Shown: piece by piece, positions 1-9,004 of the stretch | How the letters are laid out: each line of letters opens with the position of its first letter | Numbering within the stretch: position 1 is the first letter of the stretch | Assembly: GCF_024519315.1 (NCBI RefSeq) | Contig: NZ_JANIIC010000005.1 | Span: forward strand, 1-64,000 | Reading direction: 5' to 3' | Length of the DNA: 64,000 nucleotides | Source of the DNA: Streptomyces malaysiensis subsp. samsunensis | GTDB taxonomy: Bacteria; Actinomycetota; Actinomycetes; Streptomycetales; Streptomycetaceae | Position numbers and translations under genes: made by a program | Notes under the pieces: generated by a model | Seen by the model: the letters and a program-made list of their open reading frames with translations, nothing else | What the model was told of the DNA's origin: nothing | Database searches by the model: none

Positions 1-3000
1 ACTCGACACCGTCTTCCGCCCCAAAATCGACGCCATCACCCACCTCCACGACCTCACCCGCGATCAGGACTTGGCGGCGTTCGTGGTGTACTCGTCGGCC
101 GCCGGAGTGCTCGGCGGGCCCGGTCAGGGCAACTACTCGGCCGCCAATGCCTATCTGGACGGCCTCGCGCAGTGGCGGCGTGCGCGTGGGCTTCCCGCCA
201 CCTCGCTGGCGTGGGGCATGTGGGCAGAGACCAGTGGTATGACGGCCGGGCTGGGCTCCGGCGATCTGCACCGGGTGCGGCGCGGTGGCATCGTCGGGCT
301 GTCCACGGTGGAGGCGCTGGACCTGTTCGACCGGTCGGTGGCGTCGGGGCTGTCGCTGCTGATGCCATCGCGGTTCGACTTCGCGGCCCTCGGCGCGGAG
401 GCCGCGGAGCCACCGCCGCTGCTGCGCGGTCTGGTCCGACCCGCCCGGCGTACGGCCCGGCCGGTGCCGAAGGCCGCTGAGGGCGGGCTCGTACGGCGAC
501 TGGCCGGGTTGCCCACGGCCGAACAGCAGCGGCTGCTCGTCGAGTTGACCCGCGAAGAGACCGCTTCGGTGCTCGGGTTCCCCTCGGTCGACCCCATCGG
601 TCCGGAACAGGCGTTCCGGGACCTGGGAATCGACTCGCTGACCGCGGTGGAGCTCCGCAACCGCCTCAACGCGGCCACCGGGCTACGGCTGCCCGCGACG
701 CTGGTCTTCGACCACCCGACGCCTCTGGCCACCGCCGAGTTCTTGCGCGACCAGCTGGGCGGGCGGACCGTGGAGGCCGCGCCCCGGCCGACCCACCGCC
801 GCCGGTCCGCTCCGGACGGAGCCGAGGATCCGGTCGTCGTGGTGGGCATGGGCTGCCGGCTGCCCGGTGACGTCCGCACCCCCGAGGACCTGTGGCGGCT
901 GGTCGCCGCCGGAACCGACGCGATCGGCCCGTTCCCGCAGGACCGGGGGTGGGACCTGGCCGGGCTGTTCGACCCCGACCCGGACGCCGTGGGCAAGTCC
1001 TATGTACGCGAGGGCGGATTCCTCACCGACGCGGGTGGATTCGACGCCGCCTTCTTCGGCATCTCCCCGCGCGAGGCCCTGTCGATGGACCCGCAACAGC
1101 GCGTATTGCTGGAGACCGCGTGGGAGACCCTGGAAGGCTCCGGGATTGTTCCCACGTCACTGCGCGGCCAGGAGGTCGGCGTCTTCGTCGGCGCCAGCGG
1201 CCAGGGGTACGGCACCGGCCCCGGCGCGGCGCCGGAAGGCTTGGAGGGCTACCTCGGGGTGGGCGGCGCGACGAGCGTGGCGTCGGGCCGGGTGTCGTAC
1301 ACCTTCGGCCTGACCGGTCCCGCGGTGACGGTGGACACGGCGTGCTCCTCCTCGCTGGTGGCCATCCACCTCGCCGTACAAGCCCTGCGCTCCGGCGAGT
1401 GCACGATGGCACTCGCCGGGGGCGTCGCCGTCATGGGCCAGCCCGGCGCCTTCGTGGAGTTCTCCCGCCAGCGCGGTCTGGCGTCCGACGGCCGCTGCAA
1501 GTCCTTCGGCGAGGGCGCCGACGGCACCAACTGGTCCGAGGGCGTAGGGCTCTTGCTGCTGGAACGGCTCTCCGACGCCCGCCGCGACGGGCACGAGATA
1601 CTGGCCGTGATCCGCGGCACGGCGGTCAACCAGGACGGGGCGAGCAACGGCCTCACCGCTCCCAACGGCCCCTCCCAGCAACGGGTGATCCGGCAAGCGC
1701 TGGCGAACGCCGGGCTGACGGCGGCCGATGTGGACGCCGTCGAGGCCCATGGCACCGGCACCGCCCTCGGCGACCCCATCGAGGCCCAGGCACTCCTGGC
1801 CACCTACGGCCAGGAGCGGCAGGGTGACGAGCCGCTGTGGCTCGGCTCGCTGAAGTCCAACATCGGCCACACCCAAGCGGCCGCGGGCGTGTCCAGCGTC
1901 ATCAAGATGGTGCTGGCGCTGCGGCACGGCACACTTCCGCGCTCCCTGCACGCCGACGAACCCACCGCCCAGGTGGACTGGACGTCGGGCACGGTGTCCC
2001 TGCTCACCGAGGCGCGGCCCTGGCCGGTGAACGGACACCCCCGCCGAGCCGGGATCTCCTCCTTCGGGGTCAGTGGGACGAACGCGCACGTGATCCTGGA
2101 GCAGGCGCCCACCCCTGAGCCCGTACCGAAGGTGGACGACGGTACGGACACCCCCGGTCTGGTCGCCACCGGCGGAATCGCCCCCTTGGTGCTGTCGGCC
2201 AAGACCGCCACAGCCCTGCGAGCTCAGGCCCAATGCCTCCTGGACCACCTGGAATCCGGCGCCGACGCACACCCGGTGGACATCGGCTGGTCCCTGGCCA
2301 CCACCCGCACCCTCCACGACCACCGCGCCGTCATCCTCACCGACACCACCACCGAAAGCACTGACACCACGGCCCCACTCACCGCCCTCGCAAGCGGACA
2401 GCCACACCCACGCCTCACCACCGGCCACGCCACCACCCACGGCAAAACCGCCTTCGTCTTCCCCGGCCAAGGCGCCCAATGGGCCGGCATGGGAGCCCAA
2501 CTACTCACCACCTCCCCCGTCTTCGCCGAACGACTCCACGAATGCGCCGCGGCCCTGGCCCCGTACACCGACTGGTCACTGATCGACGTCATCACCGGCG
2601 CACCCGACGCTCCCTCGCTCGACCGCGTCGATGTCGTACAACCCGCCACCTTCGCCGTCGTCGTCTCCCTGGCCGCGCTCTGGCAGTCCACCGGCATCCA
2701 CCCCGACGCCGTCATCGGCCACTCCCAAGGCGAAATCGCCGCCGCCTGCGTCGCCGGACACCTCACCCTCCCCACCGCCGCCAAAATCATCACGCTCCGC
2801 AGCCAGACCATCGCCCACCACCTCGCCGGACACGGCGGCATGATGTCCCTCGCCGCCCCTGCCGACACCATCGACCTCACCAACTGGCACGGCAAACTCT
2901 GGATCGCCGCACACAACAGCCCCAACGCCACCGTCATCGCAGGCGACACCGACGCCCTCCACGAGCTCCACACCCACTACACCGACCAAGGCATCCGAGC

Positions 3001-6000
3001 CCGCATCATCCCCGTCGACTACGCCTCCCACACCGGACACGTCGACACCATCGAAAACGAACTCCACCAGGCCCTGGCCGACACCACCACCGAGCCCGGC
3101 ACCATCCCCTGGCTCTCCACCGTCACCGGCCAATGGACCGAACCCCACACCGCCGACGGCGACTACTGGTACCGCAACCTCCGCCAGACCGTCCAGTTCG
3201 ACACCACCATCCGCACCCTCGCCGACGACGGCTACCGCACCTTCGTCGAAGTCAGCCCCCACCCCGTCCTCACCACCGCCATCCAAGAAACCCTCGAAGC
3301 AAGCCAAACCCCCCACACCACCGTCACCGGCACCCTCCGCCGCGACGACGACACCCCCACCCGATTCCTCACCCACCTCGCAGAACTGTCCACCAGGGGA
3401 ACACCAATGGACTGGCCCACCGCGTACACCGGATCACGACCCTCCCAAATCCCGCTCCCCACCTACCCCTTCCAACACGAGACGTTCTGGCTGGACCGTG
3501 GCGGTCCGGGCGATGTCCGTGCCGTGGGTCTCGAGGACACCAGCCATCCGCTGGTCGGGGCCGTGGTGAGCGTGCCCGACACCGGAGGTGTGCTGCTCAC
3601 CGGGCGTCTCTCCCTGCCCACCCACCCCTGGCTGGCCGACCACGCGGTCTCCGGCACCGTGCTGCTCCCGGGTACGGCGATGGTCGAGCTGGCGGTACGT
3701 GCCGGGGACGAGGCGGACACCCCCGTACTGGAGGAGCTGGTCATCAGCCGGCCGATGACGGTGCCGGACGAGGGCACCCTGCACGTCCAGGTGCTCGTCG
3801 GCGGCGAGGAGCGCGGGCGCCGCAAGGTGGGGGTCTACTCCCGCCCGGAGGGCATACGGGAGTGGACCGAGCACGCCACCGGCACGCTGACCACGGGGGC
3901 CGCCGTCCCGCCGGAAGAGGCCGAGGCCGCGCTGCCGTGGCCGCCCGAGGGTGCGGAGCCCGTGGCCCTGGAGGGGTTCTACGAGCACCTGGCCGAGGTC
4001 GGGTACGAGTACGGCCCGGCGTTCCGTGGCCTGAGGGCGGTGTGGAAGCGGGACGACGAGGTGTTCGCCGAGGTGTCGGTGCCGGAGGAGCAGACCGGGG
4101 TGGCCGGGCGGTTCGGCATCCATCCGGCGCTGCTGGACGCCACTCTGCACGCCGGGAACTTCTGCTTCCAGTCCGCTGGTGAGCGGCCCACGATGTTGCC
4201 GTTCGCGTGGACCGACGTACGGCTCCACGCCGTGGGCGCCACCGCCGTGCGGGTGCGCGCGACGGTGTCCGGCGGGGACGGGTTGTGCGTGCGGATCACC
4301 GATCCGCGGGGTGTGCCGGTCGCCACGATCGGGTCCCTCCAGCTCCGGGAGACCACACCCGACCAGTTGCGCGCGCTGGCCGCCGCGTCGGGCGGCAATG
4401 CCCTGTGGGCGGTCGAATGGGCCGAATGCGGCCTCGGCGCCACCGAAGCGCGCTGGGCCACGGTCGGGGAGAGCGGGCTCCCGGACGCCCCGTCGAGCTA
4501 CGCCGATGTCCCGGAGGTCGCGGGGGCCGGGGAGCGGCCCGAGGTGCTCGTCGCCGACGTGTCCGCCTGGGTCCCCGAACAGACCGGGCCCATCGACCGT
4601 ACGCACGCGCTCTGCGCCCGGGTGCTGGATCTGCTGCGGGAGTGGGTGAACCGGCCCGAACTGGCGGACACCCGCCTGGTCGTCCTGACCCGCGGCGCCA
4701 TGGCCGTCCACGACACCGCCGAGGTCACCGACCCGGCCGCGGCCGCGGTCTGGGGCCTGGTCCGCTCCGCCCAGTCCGAACACCCCGGCCGGGTCCGGCT
4801 CATCGACGTCGACGGCCACTCCCACCAGACCCTGCCCACAGCGCTCACCACGGCCGAAGCCCAACTCGCCCTTCGCGACGCCACCGCCTACACGCCCCAC
4901 CTGACCGCCGCGCCCACCGGCACACCGTCCCAGCCCCTCGCCCTGGCCCCGGAAGGGACCGTTCTCATCACCGGTGGCACCGGCACCCTCGGCGCCCTCA
5001 CCGCCCGCCACCTCATCACCCAGCACGGCGCGCGCGACCTCCTCCTGGTCAGCCGCCAGGGGCCCGATGCCCCCGGCGCGGCCCGGCTCGGCGAGGAGCT
5101 GACGCGGCTCGGCGCCCGTATCCACATCGCCGCCTGCGACACCGCCGACCGCGACCAACTCGCCGCCGTCCTTGACGGCATCCCCGCCGACCATCCGCTG
5201 ACCGCCGTGGTCCACACTGCGGGGACCCTGGACGACGCCCTGCTCACCGATCTCACCCCACGGCGCCTCGACACCGTTCTGCGCCCCAAGGTCGACGCCC
5301 TCACCCACCTCCACGAACTCACGCGCGACCTCGGCCTCGCGGCGTTCGTCGTCTTCTCCTCCGCCACCGGCGCCCTCGGCACCCCCGGCCAGGCCAACTA
5401 CGCCGCCGCCAACACCTACGCCGACGCGCTCGCCCAGCAGCGCCACGCCGCCGGGCTCCCCGCCACCTCACTCGCCTGGGGCCTGTGGGAGACCACCAGC
5501 GCCCTCACGGCCGGTATGACCACCGCCCAGCAGCAACGGACCCGGCACAGCGGTGTCATCCCCCTGACCGACGCCGACGGTATGCGCCTCCTGGACACCG
5601 CGCTCACCACTCCGCACCCCCATCTCATCCCGCTCGAGCTGGACCTCGCGGCCCTCCGGAACAACACCGACCCCCACACACTCCCGCCCCTCCTGCGCGG
5701 CCTCGTACGCGGCCACCACCGCCCCACCGCCCACGCCTCGGCCCGGCCCGACGCCGCCCCGTCCCTCGCCCAAGAGCTGGCCGCGCTCGACCCGGCCCAG
5801 CGGCACCAGCGCCTCACCGAACTGGTCCGCGCCGAGGCCGCGGCCGTCCTCGGACACCCCACCCCGGACGCGGTGGGCCCGGACGACCCGCTGTTCGAGA
5901 TCGGGTTCGATTCGCTGACCGCGGTGGAACTGCGCAACCGCCTCAACGCGGCCACCGGCCTCCAGCTCGCGGCGGCGATGCTGTTCGACTACCCCACCCC

Positions 6001-6109
6001 GTCGATGGCCGCCGAGCACCTCCAGGAGCAGCTCGCGCTGGATGCCACGAACGCACCCGTGGCGGCCCGAGAAGCGGCGGAAGACGACGACCAGAGCACG
6101 GAGAGGTGA
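1..6109 (+). CDS. gdmA3: Type I modular polyketide synthase, C-terminal part (last ansamycin PKS protein; 5' end outside window)
   Basis: The frame is open from base 2, so the gene starts before the window; 2035 residues are visible. In order: end of a KR and an ACP (Ser codon 635-637), then a full module. KS: TACSSS with Cys at 1343-1345, then EAHGTGT and NIGHTQAA. AT: GHSQG with Ser at 2723, and YASH at 3020-3031, the signature usual for methylmalonyl-CoA. DH: HxxxGxxxxP with His at 3641 and DATLH with Asp at 4136. KR: GGTGTLG, LDD (B-type) and Tyr at 5399. ACP: DSL Ser at 5912. There is no ER and no thioesterase. A KR/DH module using methylmalonate would set a C2=C3 alkene with a 2-methyl, and release falls to gdmF, 7 bp downstream. 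The symbol is inferred from cluster order. Confidence 0.93.
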   Translation, partial: LDTVFRPKIDAITHLHDLTRDQDLAAFVVYSSAAGVLGGPGQGNYSAANAYLDGLAQWRRARGLPATSLAWGMWAETSGMTAGLGSGDLHRVRRGGIVGLSTVEALDLFDRSVASGLSLLMPSRFDFAALGAEAAEPPPLLRGLVRPARRTARPVPKAAEGGLVRRLAGLPTAEQQRLLVELTREETASVLGFPSVDPIGPEQAFRDLGIDSLTAVELRNRLNAATGLRLPATLVFDHPTPLATAEFLRDQLGGRTVEAAPRPTHRRRSAPDGAEDPVVVVGMGCRLPGDVRTPEDLWRLVAAGTDAIGPFPQDRGWDLAGLFDPDPDAVGKSYVREGGFLTDAGGFDAAFFGISPREALSMDPQQRVLLETAWETLEGSGIVPTSLRGQEVGVFVGASGQGYGTGPGAAPEGLEGYLGVGGATSVASGRVSYTFGLTGPAVTVDTACSSSLVAIHLAVQALRSGECTMALAGGVAVMGQPGAFVEFSRQRGLASDGRCKSFGEGADGTNWSEGVGLLLLERLSDARRDGHEILAVIRGTAVNQDGASNGLTAPNGPSQQRVIRQALANAGLTAADVDAVEAHGTGTALGDPIEAQALLATYGQERQGDEPLWLGSLKSNIGHTQAAAGVSSVIKMVLALRHGTLPRSLHADEPTAQVDWTSGTVSLLTEARPWPVNGHPRRAGISSFGVSGTNAHVILEQAPTPEPVPKVDDGTDTPGLVATGGIAPLVLSAKTATALRAQAQCLLDHLESGADAHPVDIGWSLATTRTLHDHRAVILTDTTTESTDTTAPLTALASGQPHPRLTTGHATTHGKTAFVFPGQGAQWAGMGAQLLTTSPVFAERLHECAAALAPYTDWSLIDVITGAPDAPSLDRVDVVQPATFAVVVSLAALWQSTGIHPDAVIGHSQGEIAAACVAGHLTLPTAAKIITLRSQTIAHHLAGHGGMMSLAAPADTIDLTNWHGKLWIAAHNSPNATVIAGDTDALHELHTHYTDQGIRARIIPVDYASHTGHVDTIENELHQALADTTTEPGTIPWLSTVTGQWTEPHTADGDYWYRNLRQTVQFDTTIRTLADDGYRTFVEVSPHPVLTTAIQETLEASQTPHTTVTGTLRRDDDTPTRFLTHLAELSTRGTPMDWPTAYTGSRPSQIPLPTYPFQHETFWLDRGGPGDVRAVGLEDTSHPLVGAVVSVPDTGGVLLTGRLSLPTHPWLADHAVSGTVLLPGTAMVELAVRAGDEADTPVLEELVISRPMTVPDEGTLHVQVLVGGEERGRRKVGVYSRPEGIREWTEHATGTLTTGAAVPPEEAEAALPWPPEGAEPVALEGFYEHLAEVGYEYGPAFRGLRAVWKRDDEVFAEVSVPEEQTGVAGRFGIHPALLDATLHAGNFCFQSAGERPTMLPFAWTDVRLHAVGATAVRVRATVSGGDGLCVRITDPRGVPVATIGSLQLRETTPDQLRALAAASGGNALWAVEWAECGLGATEARWATVGESGLPDAPSSYADVPEVAGAGERPEVLVADVSAWVPEQTGPIDRTHALCARVLDLLREWVNRPELADTRLVVLTRGAMAVHDTAEVTDPAAAAVWGLVRSAQSEHPGRVRLIDVDGHSHQTLPTALTTAEAQLALRDATAYTPHLTAAPTGTPSQPLALAPEGTVLITGGTGTLGALTARHLITQHGARDLLLVSRQGPDAPGAARLGEELTRLGARIHIAACDTADRDQLAAVLDGIPADHPLTAVVHTAGTLDDALLTDLTPRRLDTVLRPKVDALTHLHELTRDLGLAAFVVFSSATGALGTPGQANYAAANTYADALAQQRHAAGLPATSLAWGLWETTSALTAGMTTAQQQRTRHSGVIPLTDADGMRLLDTALTTPHPHLIPLELDLAALRNNTDPHTLPPLLRGLVRGHHRPTAHASARPDAAPSLAQELAALDPAQRHQRLTELVRAEAAAVLGHPTPDAVGPDDPLFEIGFDSLTAVELRNRLNAATGLQLAAAMLFDYPTPSMAAEHLQEQLALDATNAPVAAREAAEDDDQSTER

Positions 6110-6116
6110 GACGAGC

Positions 6117-6890
6117 ATGTTCGACGTGGCGAAGTACCTGCGGCGCATCGGGGTGGAGTCCACACCCGCACCCACCCTGGACACCCTCCGGCACCTGCAC
6201 AAACGGCATCTCATGGCGGTCCCGTACGACAACTCGACGGCCCCCGACCGGCTCCCGGCCTCACGGCATCTGACGAACGTCCCGCTGGACCTGGTGTTCG
6301 AGCATGTGGTGACCGAGGGCCATGGCGGAGTGTGCTACGAGCTCAACCGGCTGTTCCACACGCTGCTGGCCGAACTCGGCTACGACGTGCGCATGGTGGC
6401 GGCGGCGGTACGGCAGGCGAACGGGGCCTTCGGCCCGGAGCGCGAGCACACCTTCGACCTGGTCCGCCTCGACGGGCGGACCCACCTGGTGGACGTCGGT
6501 TTCCCCGGGCCGTCCTATTCGGAGCCGCTGCACCTGTCCGAGGAGGAGCAGCACCAGTACGGCTGTGCCTACCGCGTGACCGAACACTACGGCTACCGGG
6601 TGGTGGAACGACGGCCCAAGGAGAGCGACTGGCAGCCGGTGTACCGGTTCCGGCCGGAGCTGGCCGACCCGTCCGGCTGGGACGCGGTGCGGCTGGACAG
6701 CCTGGACGACTACGCACAGGACTCGGTGCTCGCCGGGACCACCTTCCGCAGCCGGGCCACGGACAACGGAAAGATCGTGCTGATCGGCAGGCGCTGCTTC
6801 ACCGTCGAGGACGGGGTGGAGCGCACCAAGGTGCTGGTGAAGGCGGACGAGTTCCAGGACACGGTCGATCTGATCCTGGCGGGCGAATGA
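6117..6890 (+). CDS. gdmF: Amide synthase releasing and macrolactamising the ansamycin chain
   Basis: A 257-residue arylamine N-acetyltransferase fold protein. The triad is visible: Cys73 in GGVCYELN, His111 in REHTFDL and Asp126 in HLVDVGFPG. In ansamycin clusters this family (RifF, GdmF) takes the polyketide from the last ACP and joins C1 to the aromatic amine of the AHBA starter, giving a macrolactam (progeldanamycin type). ATG at 6117 follows the PKS stop by 7 bp, with GAGAGGTGAG upstream, so it is translationally coupled to the PKS. The preceding PKS lacks a thioesterase, which fits this release route. Confidence 0.95.
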   Translation: MFDVAKYLRRIGVESTPAPTLDTLRHLHKRHLMAVPYDNSTAPDRLPASRHLTNVPLDLVFEHVVTEGHGGVCYELNRLFHTLLAELGYDVRMVAAAVRQANGAFGPEREHTFDLVRLDGRTHLVDVGFPGPSYSEPLHLSEEEQHQYGCAYRVTEHYGYRVVERRPKESDWQPVYRFRPELADPSGWDAVRLDSLDDYAQDSVLAGTTFRSRATDNGKIVLIGRRCFTVEDGVERTKVLVKADEFQDTVDLILAGE

Positions 6891-8530
6891 GCGGGAAGGA
6901 GGCGGCGGTGGACGTCGCGCGGGACACGGACAACGGCGGGCCCAAGACCGATGTGCTGATCGTCGGGTACGGACCGGTGGGGCAGCTGCTGTCGGTGCTG
7001 CTGGCCCAGCGCGGCCGCCGGGTGACGGTGGTGGAGCGCTGGCCGGAGCCGTACCGGCACCCCCGGGCGGTCGGGTTCGACAGTGAGGCCGCGCGCATCC
7101 TGGCCTCGGCCGGGATCGGCGACTCGCTCGAGAAGTTCACCGAACCCGCGCGGGACCACGCCTGGCAGAACACCAAGGGCGAGACGCTGATCGACCACGA
7201 GGTCGCCGACCGGGGGCACTGCACCTGGCCGGAGGCGCTGTCGGCCTATCAGCCGGCCCTGGAGTCCGCGCTGATCGAACACGGGGCGACGCTGCCGCGG
7301 CTGCGGGTGCTGCGCGGCTACGAGGCGGTGGGACTCGCGGACGACGGTGACCGGGTGACCTTGACCGTGGTCGGTCCGGACGGCGAGAGGACGGACCTCA
7401 CCGCTTCGTGGGTGGTCGGCTGCGACGGCGCCAACAGCCTGGTGCGGGCGAGTGTCGGCACCACGGTGACGGACCTCGACTTCTCCTACGACTGGCTGAT
7501 CTGCGATGTGCGGCTGCATGAGCACCGCGAGTTCCGGCCGAACAACCTGGAGATCTGCGATCCGGCCCGCCCGCGGACCGCGGTGTCCGCGGGGCCCGGA
7601 CACCGGCGGTACGAGTTCATGCGGGTGCCCGCGGACGACCCCGCGCACTTCGGCACCGTGGAGAGCGCGTGGGAGCTGCTGCGGCTGTTCGACGTGACGC
7701 CCGACAACGGCGTCCTGGACCGGCACGCGGTCTACACCTTCCAGGCCCGCTGGGCGGAGCACTGGCGGGCCGGACGGCTGCTGCTGGCCGGGGACTCGGC
7801 GCACCTCATGCCGCCGTTCGCGGGGCAGGGCATGTGCTCCGGATTCCGTGACGCGGCGAATCTGGCCTGGAAGCTGGACCTGGTGCTGAGCGGGCACGCG
7901 GCACCGGCGCTGCTGGACACCTACACCAGTGAGCGGCGGGCGCATGTGCGGCACGCGGTGGAGATGTCCGTGGGCCTGGGCCGGGTGGTGTGCATGGCGG
8001 ACCCGGCCGCGGCGGCGGACCGGGACGCGGCGATGCTGGCCGCGCGGAAGCGGAACATCGGGCCGAGCGCCGCACGCCGCTCGGTGGTGCGCCCGCTCGT
8101 GGACGGGTTGCTGCGGCGGGACGGGCAGGGCCGGCCGGCGCCGTACGCCGGACAGGCGGCCCCGCAGTGGCGGGTGGGCCGCGCGGGCGGCACCGGGCTG
8201 TTCGACGATGTGGTGGGCACCGGTTTCATCCTGCTGTACGGCGAGGACGTGGTCCCGGCGCTGGACGCGCGGCAGCGGACGTTCCTCGACAACATCGGGG
8301 CCCGGCTGGTGCGTGTGGTGCCCGCGGAAACGCCCGCGGCCGACCTGGAACCAGGGGACGCTCGGGACGTGGAGGGCCGGTATCTGCCGTATCTGTCGGA
8401 GATGGGCGCGCCGGCGGTGCTGGTACGCCCGGACTTCTACGTGTTCGGAATCGCGGGCGACAAGGCCGAACTGCCCTCGCTGGTGGACGACTTGGCGGAA
8501 CAACTCACCCCGACCGCCACCCCGTCCTGA
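6887..8530 (+). CDS. gdmM: FAD-dependent aromatic monooxygenase (benzoquinone-forming tailoring oxygenase)
   Basis: 547 residues, PheA/TfdB-type flavoprotein monooxygenase. FAD-binding GYGPVG is at residues 27-32, the mid-domain NADPH/FAD motif is in VVGCDGANSLVR, and GDSAHLMPPF is at 302-311. ATG overlaps the gdmF stop by 4 bp (ATGA), so the two are coupled. GdmM of the geldanamycin pathway oxidises the aromatic ring at C21, leading to the quinone; that role is assigned here by family and position, not by any residue seen. The C-terminal ~170 residues resemble the thioredoxin-like tail of this class. A strong hairpin follows at 8553-8594. Confidence 0.92.
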   Translation: MSGKEAAVDVARDTDNGGPKTDVLIVGYGPVGQLLSVLLAQRGRRVTVVERWPEPYRHPRAVGFDSEAARILASAGIGDSLEKFTEPARDHAWQNTKGETLIDHEVADRGHCTWPEALSAYQPALESALIEHGATLPRLRVLRGYEAVGLADDGDRVTLTVVGPDGERTDLTASWVVGCDGANSLVRASVGTTVTDLDFSYDWLICDVRLHEHREFRPNNLEICDPARPRTAVSAGPGHRRYEFMRVPADDPAHFGTVESAWELLRLFDVTPDNGVLDRHAVYTFQARWAEHWRAGRLLLAGDSAHLMPPFAGQGMCSGFRDAANLAWKLDLVLSGHAAPALLDTYTSERRAHVRHAVEMSVGLGRVVCMADPAAAADRDAAMLAARKRNIGPSAARRSVVRPLVDGLLRRDGQGRPAPYAGQAAPQWRVGRAGGTGLFDDVVGTGFILLYGEDVVPALDARQRTFLDNIGARLVRVVPAETPAADLEPGDARDVEGRYLPYLSEMGAPAVLVRPDFYVFGIAGDKAELPSLVDDLAEQLTPTATPS

Positions 8531-8552
8531 GGCACTCCCCCACCCGAACATG

Positions 8553-8594
8553 ACTGGTCCCCTTCCCCGAGTGCCGTGGGGGAAGGGGACCAGT
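8553..8594. terminator. Bidirectional hairpin terminator between gdmM and the leftward operon
   Basis: Perfect 16-bp inverted repeat: ACTGGTCCCCTTCCCC at 8553-8568 and its complement at 8579-8594, with a 10-nt loop. It lies between the convergent ends of gdmM (8530) and the small ORF (8704). There is no U-tract, as is usual in Streptomyces. Confidence 0.85.
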
Positions 8595-8703
8595 TGGTGC
8601 GCCCCTGTCGATGTGCGGCTCCGCCGCGTGGGCGCGACCAGCCACGACGGAGCCGCGGCCGGCAGACGGCATGACGACAGACCACGGCGCCCCAGCGGAG
8701 CGA

Positions 8704-9000
8704 TCACGTATCGGAGGTCACGCTCTCCCCGGTACGCGCCGCGAGACGTCGCTCATCGCCCGCCTTGACCAGGGCGTATCTGATGGCCAGCGCCGCCGCG
8801 TTGACCGCGTGCAGCGCCTCCTGGGCGCCGGTGTCCGCCCCCTCCTGCCCGGTGGCGGCGGCCGAGGTGCACTGTGCGGCCTCCAGGCAGGCGACGCACG
8901 CCTCCACGAGGGCGTCCGGCCGCCCGCCACCGGCCCGGCTCAGCTTCGTCAGCAGCCGGCTGATCTCCCGGTGCACTTCGGTGATCGGGTCCGCCACCAT
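8704..9000 (-). CDS. Small protein of unknown function at the end of the gdmK-N operon
   Basis: 98 residues starting MVADPITEVHREISRLL at 9000, only 4 bp after the gdmN stop (9005), so it is probably co-translated. It looks mostly helical and is rich in Ala and Glu. It has two Cys near residue 35 (VEACVACLEAA) and a third near 44, and no membrane segment or recognised motif. The position between gdmN and the terminator says it belongs to the ansamycin operon, but I cannot assign a function. A longer open frame extends upstream into gdmN, but that part is antiparallel shadow sequence. Confidence 0.7.
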   Translation of the reverse strand: MVADPITEVHREISRLLTKLSRAGGGRPDALVEACVACLEAAQCTSAAATGQEGADTGAQEALHAVNAAALAIRYALVKAGDERRLAARTGESVTSDT

Positions 9001-9004
9001 CGGG

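Noticed and set aside
3480..4400. An ER domain in the last PKS module
   Set aside because: Between DH and KR I see no NADPH motif of an enoylreductase; the segment is DH followed by the KR structural part.
6060..6109. A thioesterase or docking domain at the end of the PKS
   Set aside because: Only about 40 residues remain after the last ACP, ending in an acidic tail; release is by the amide synthase.
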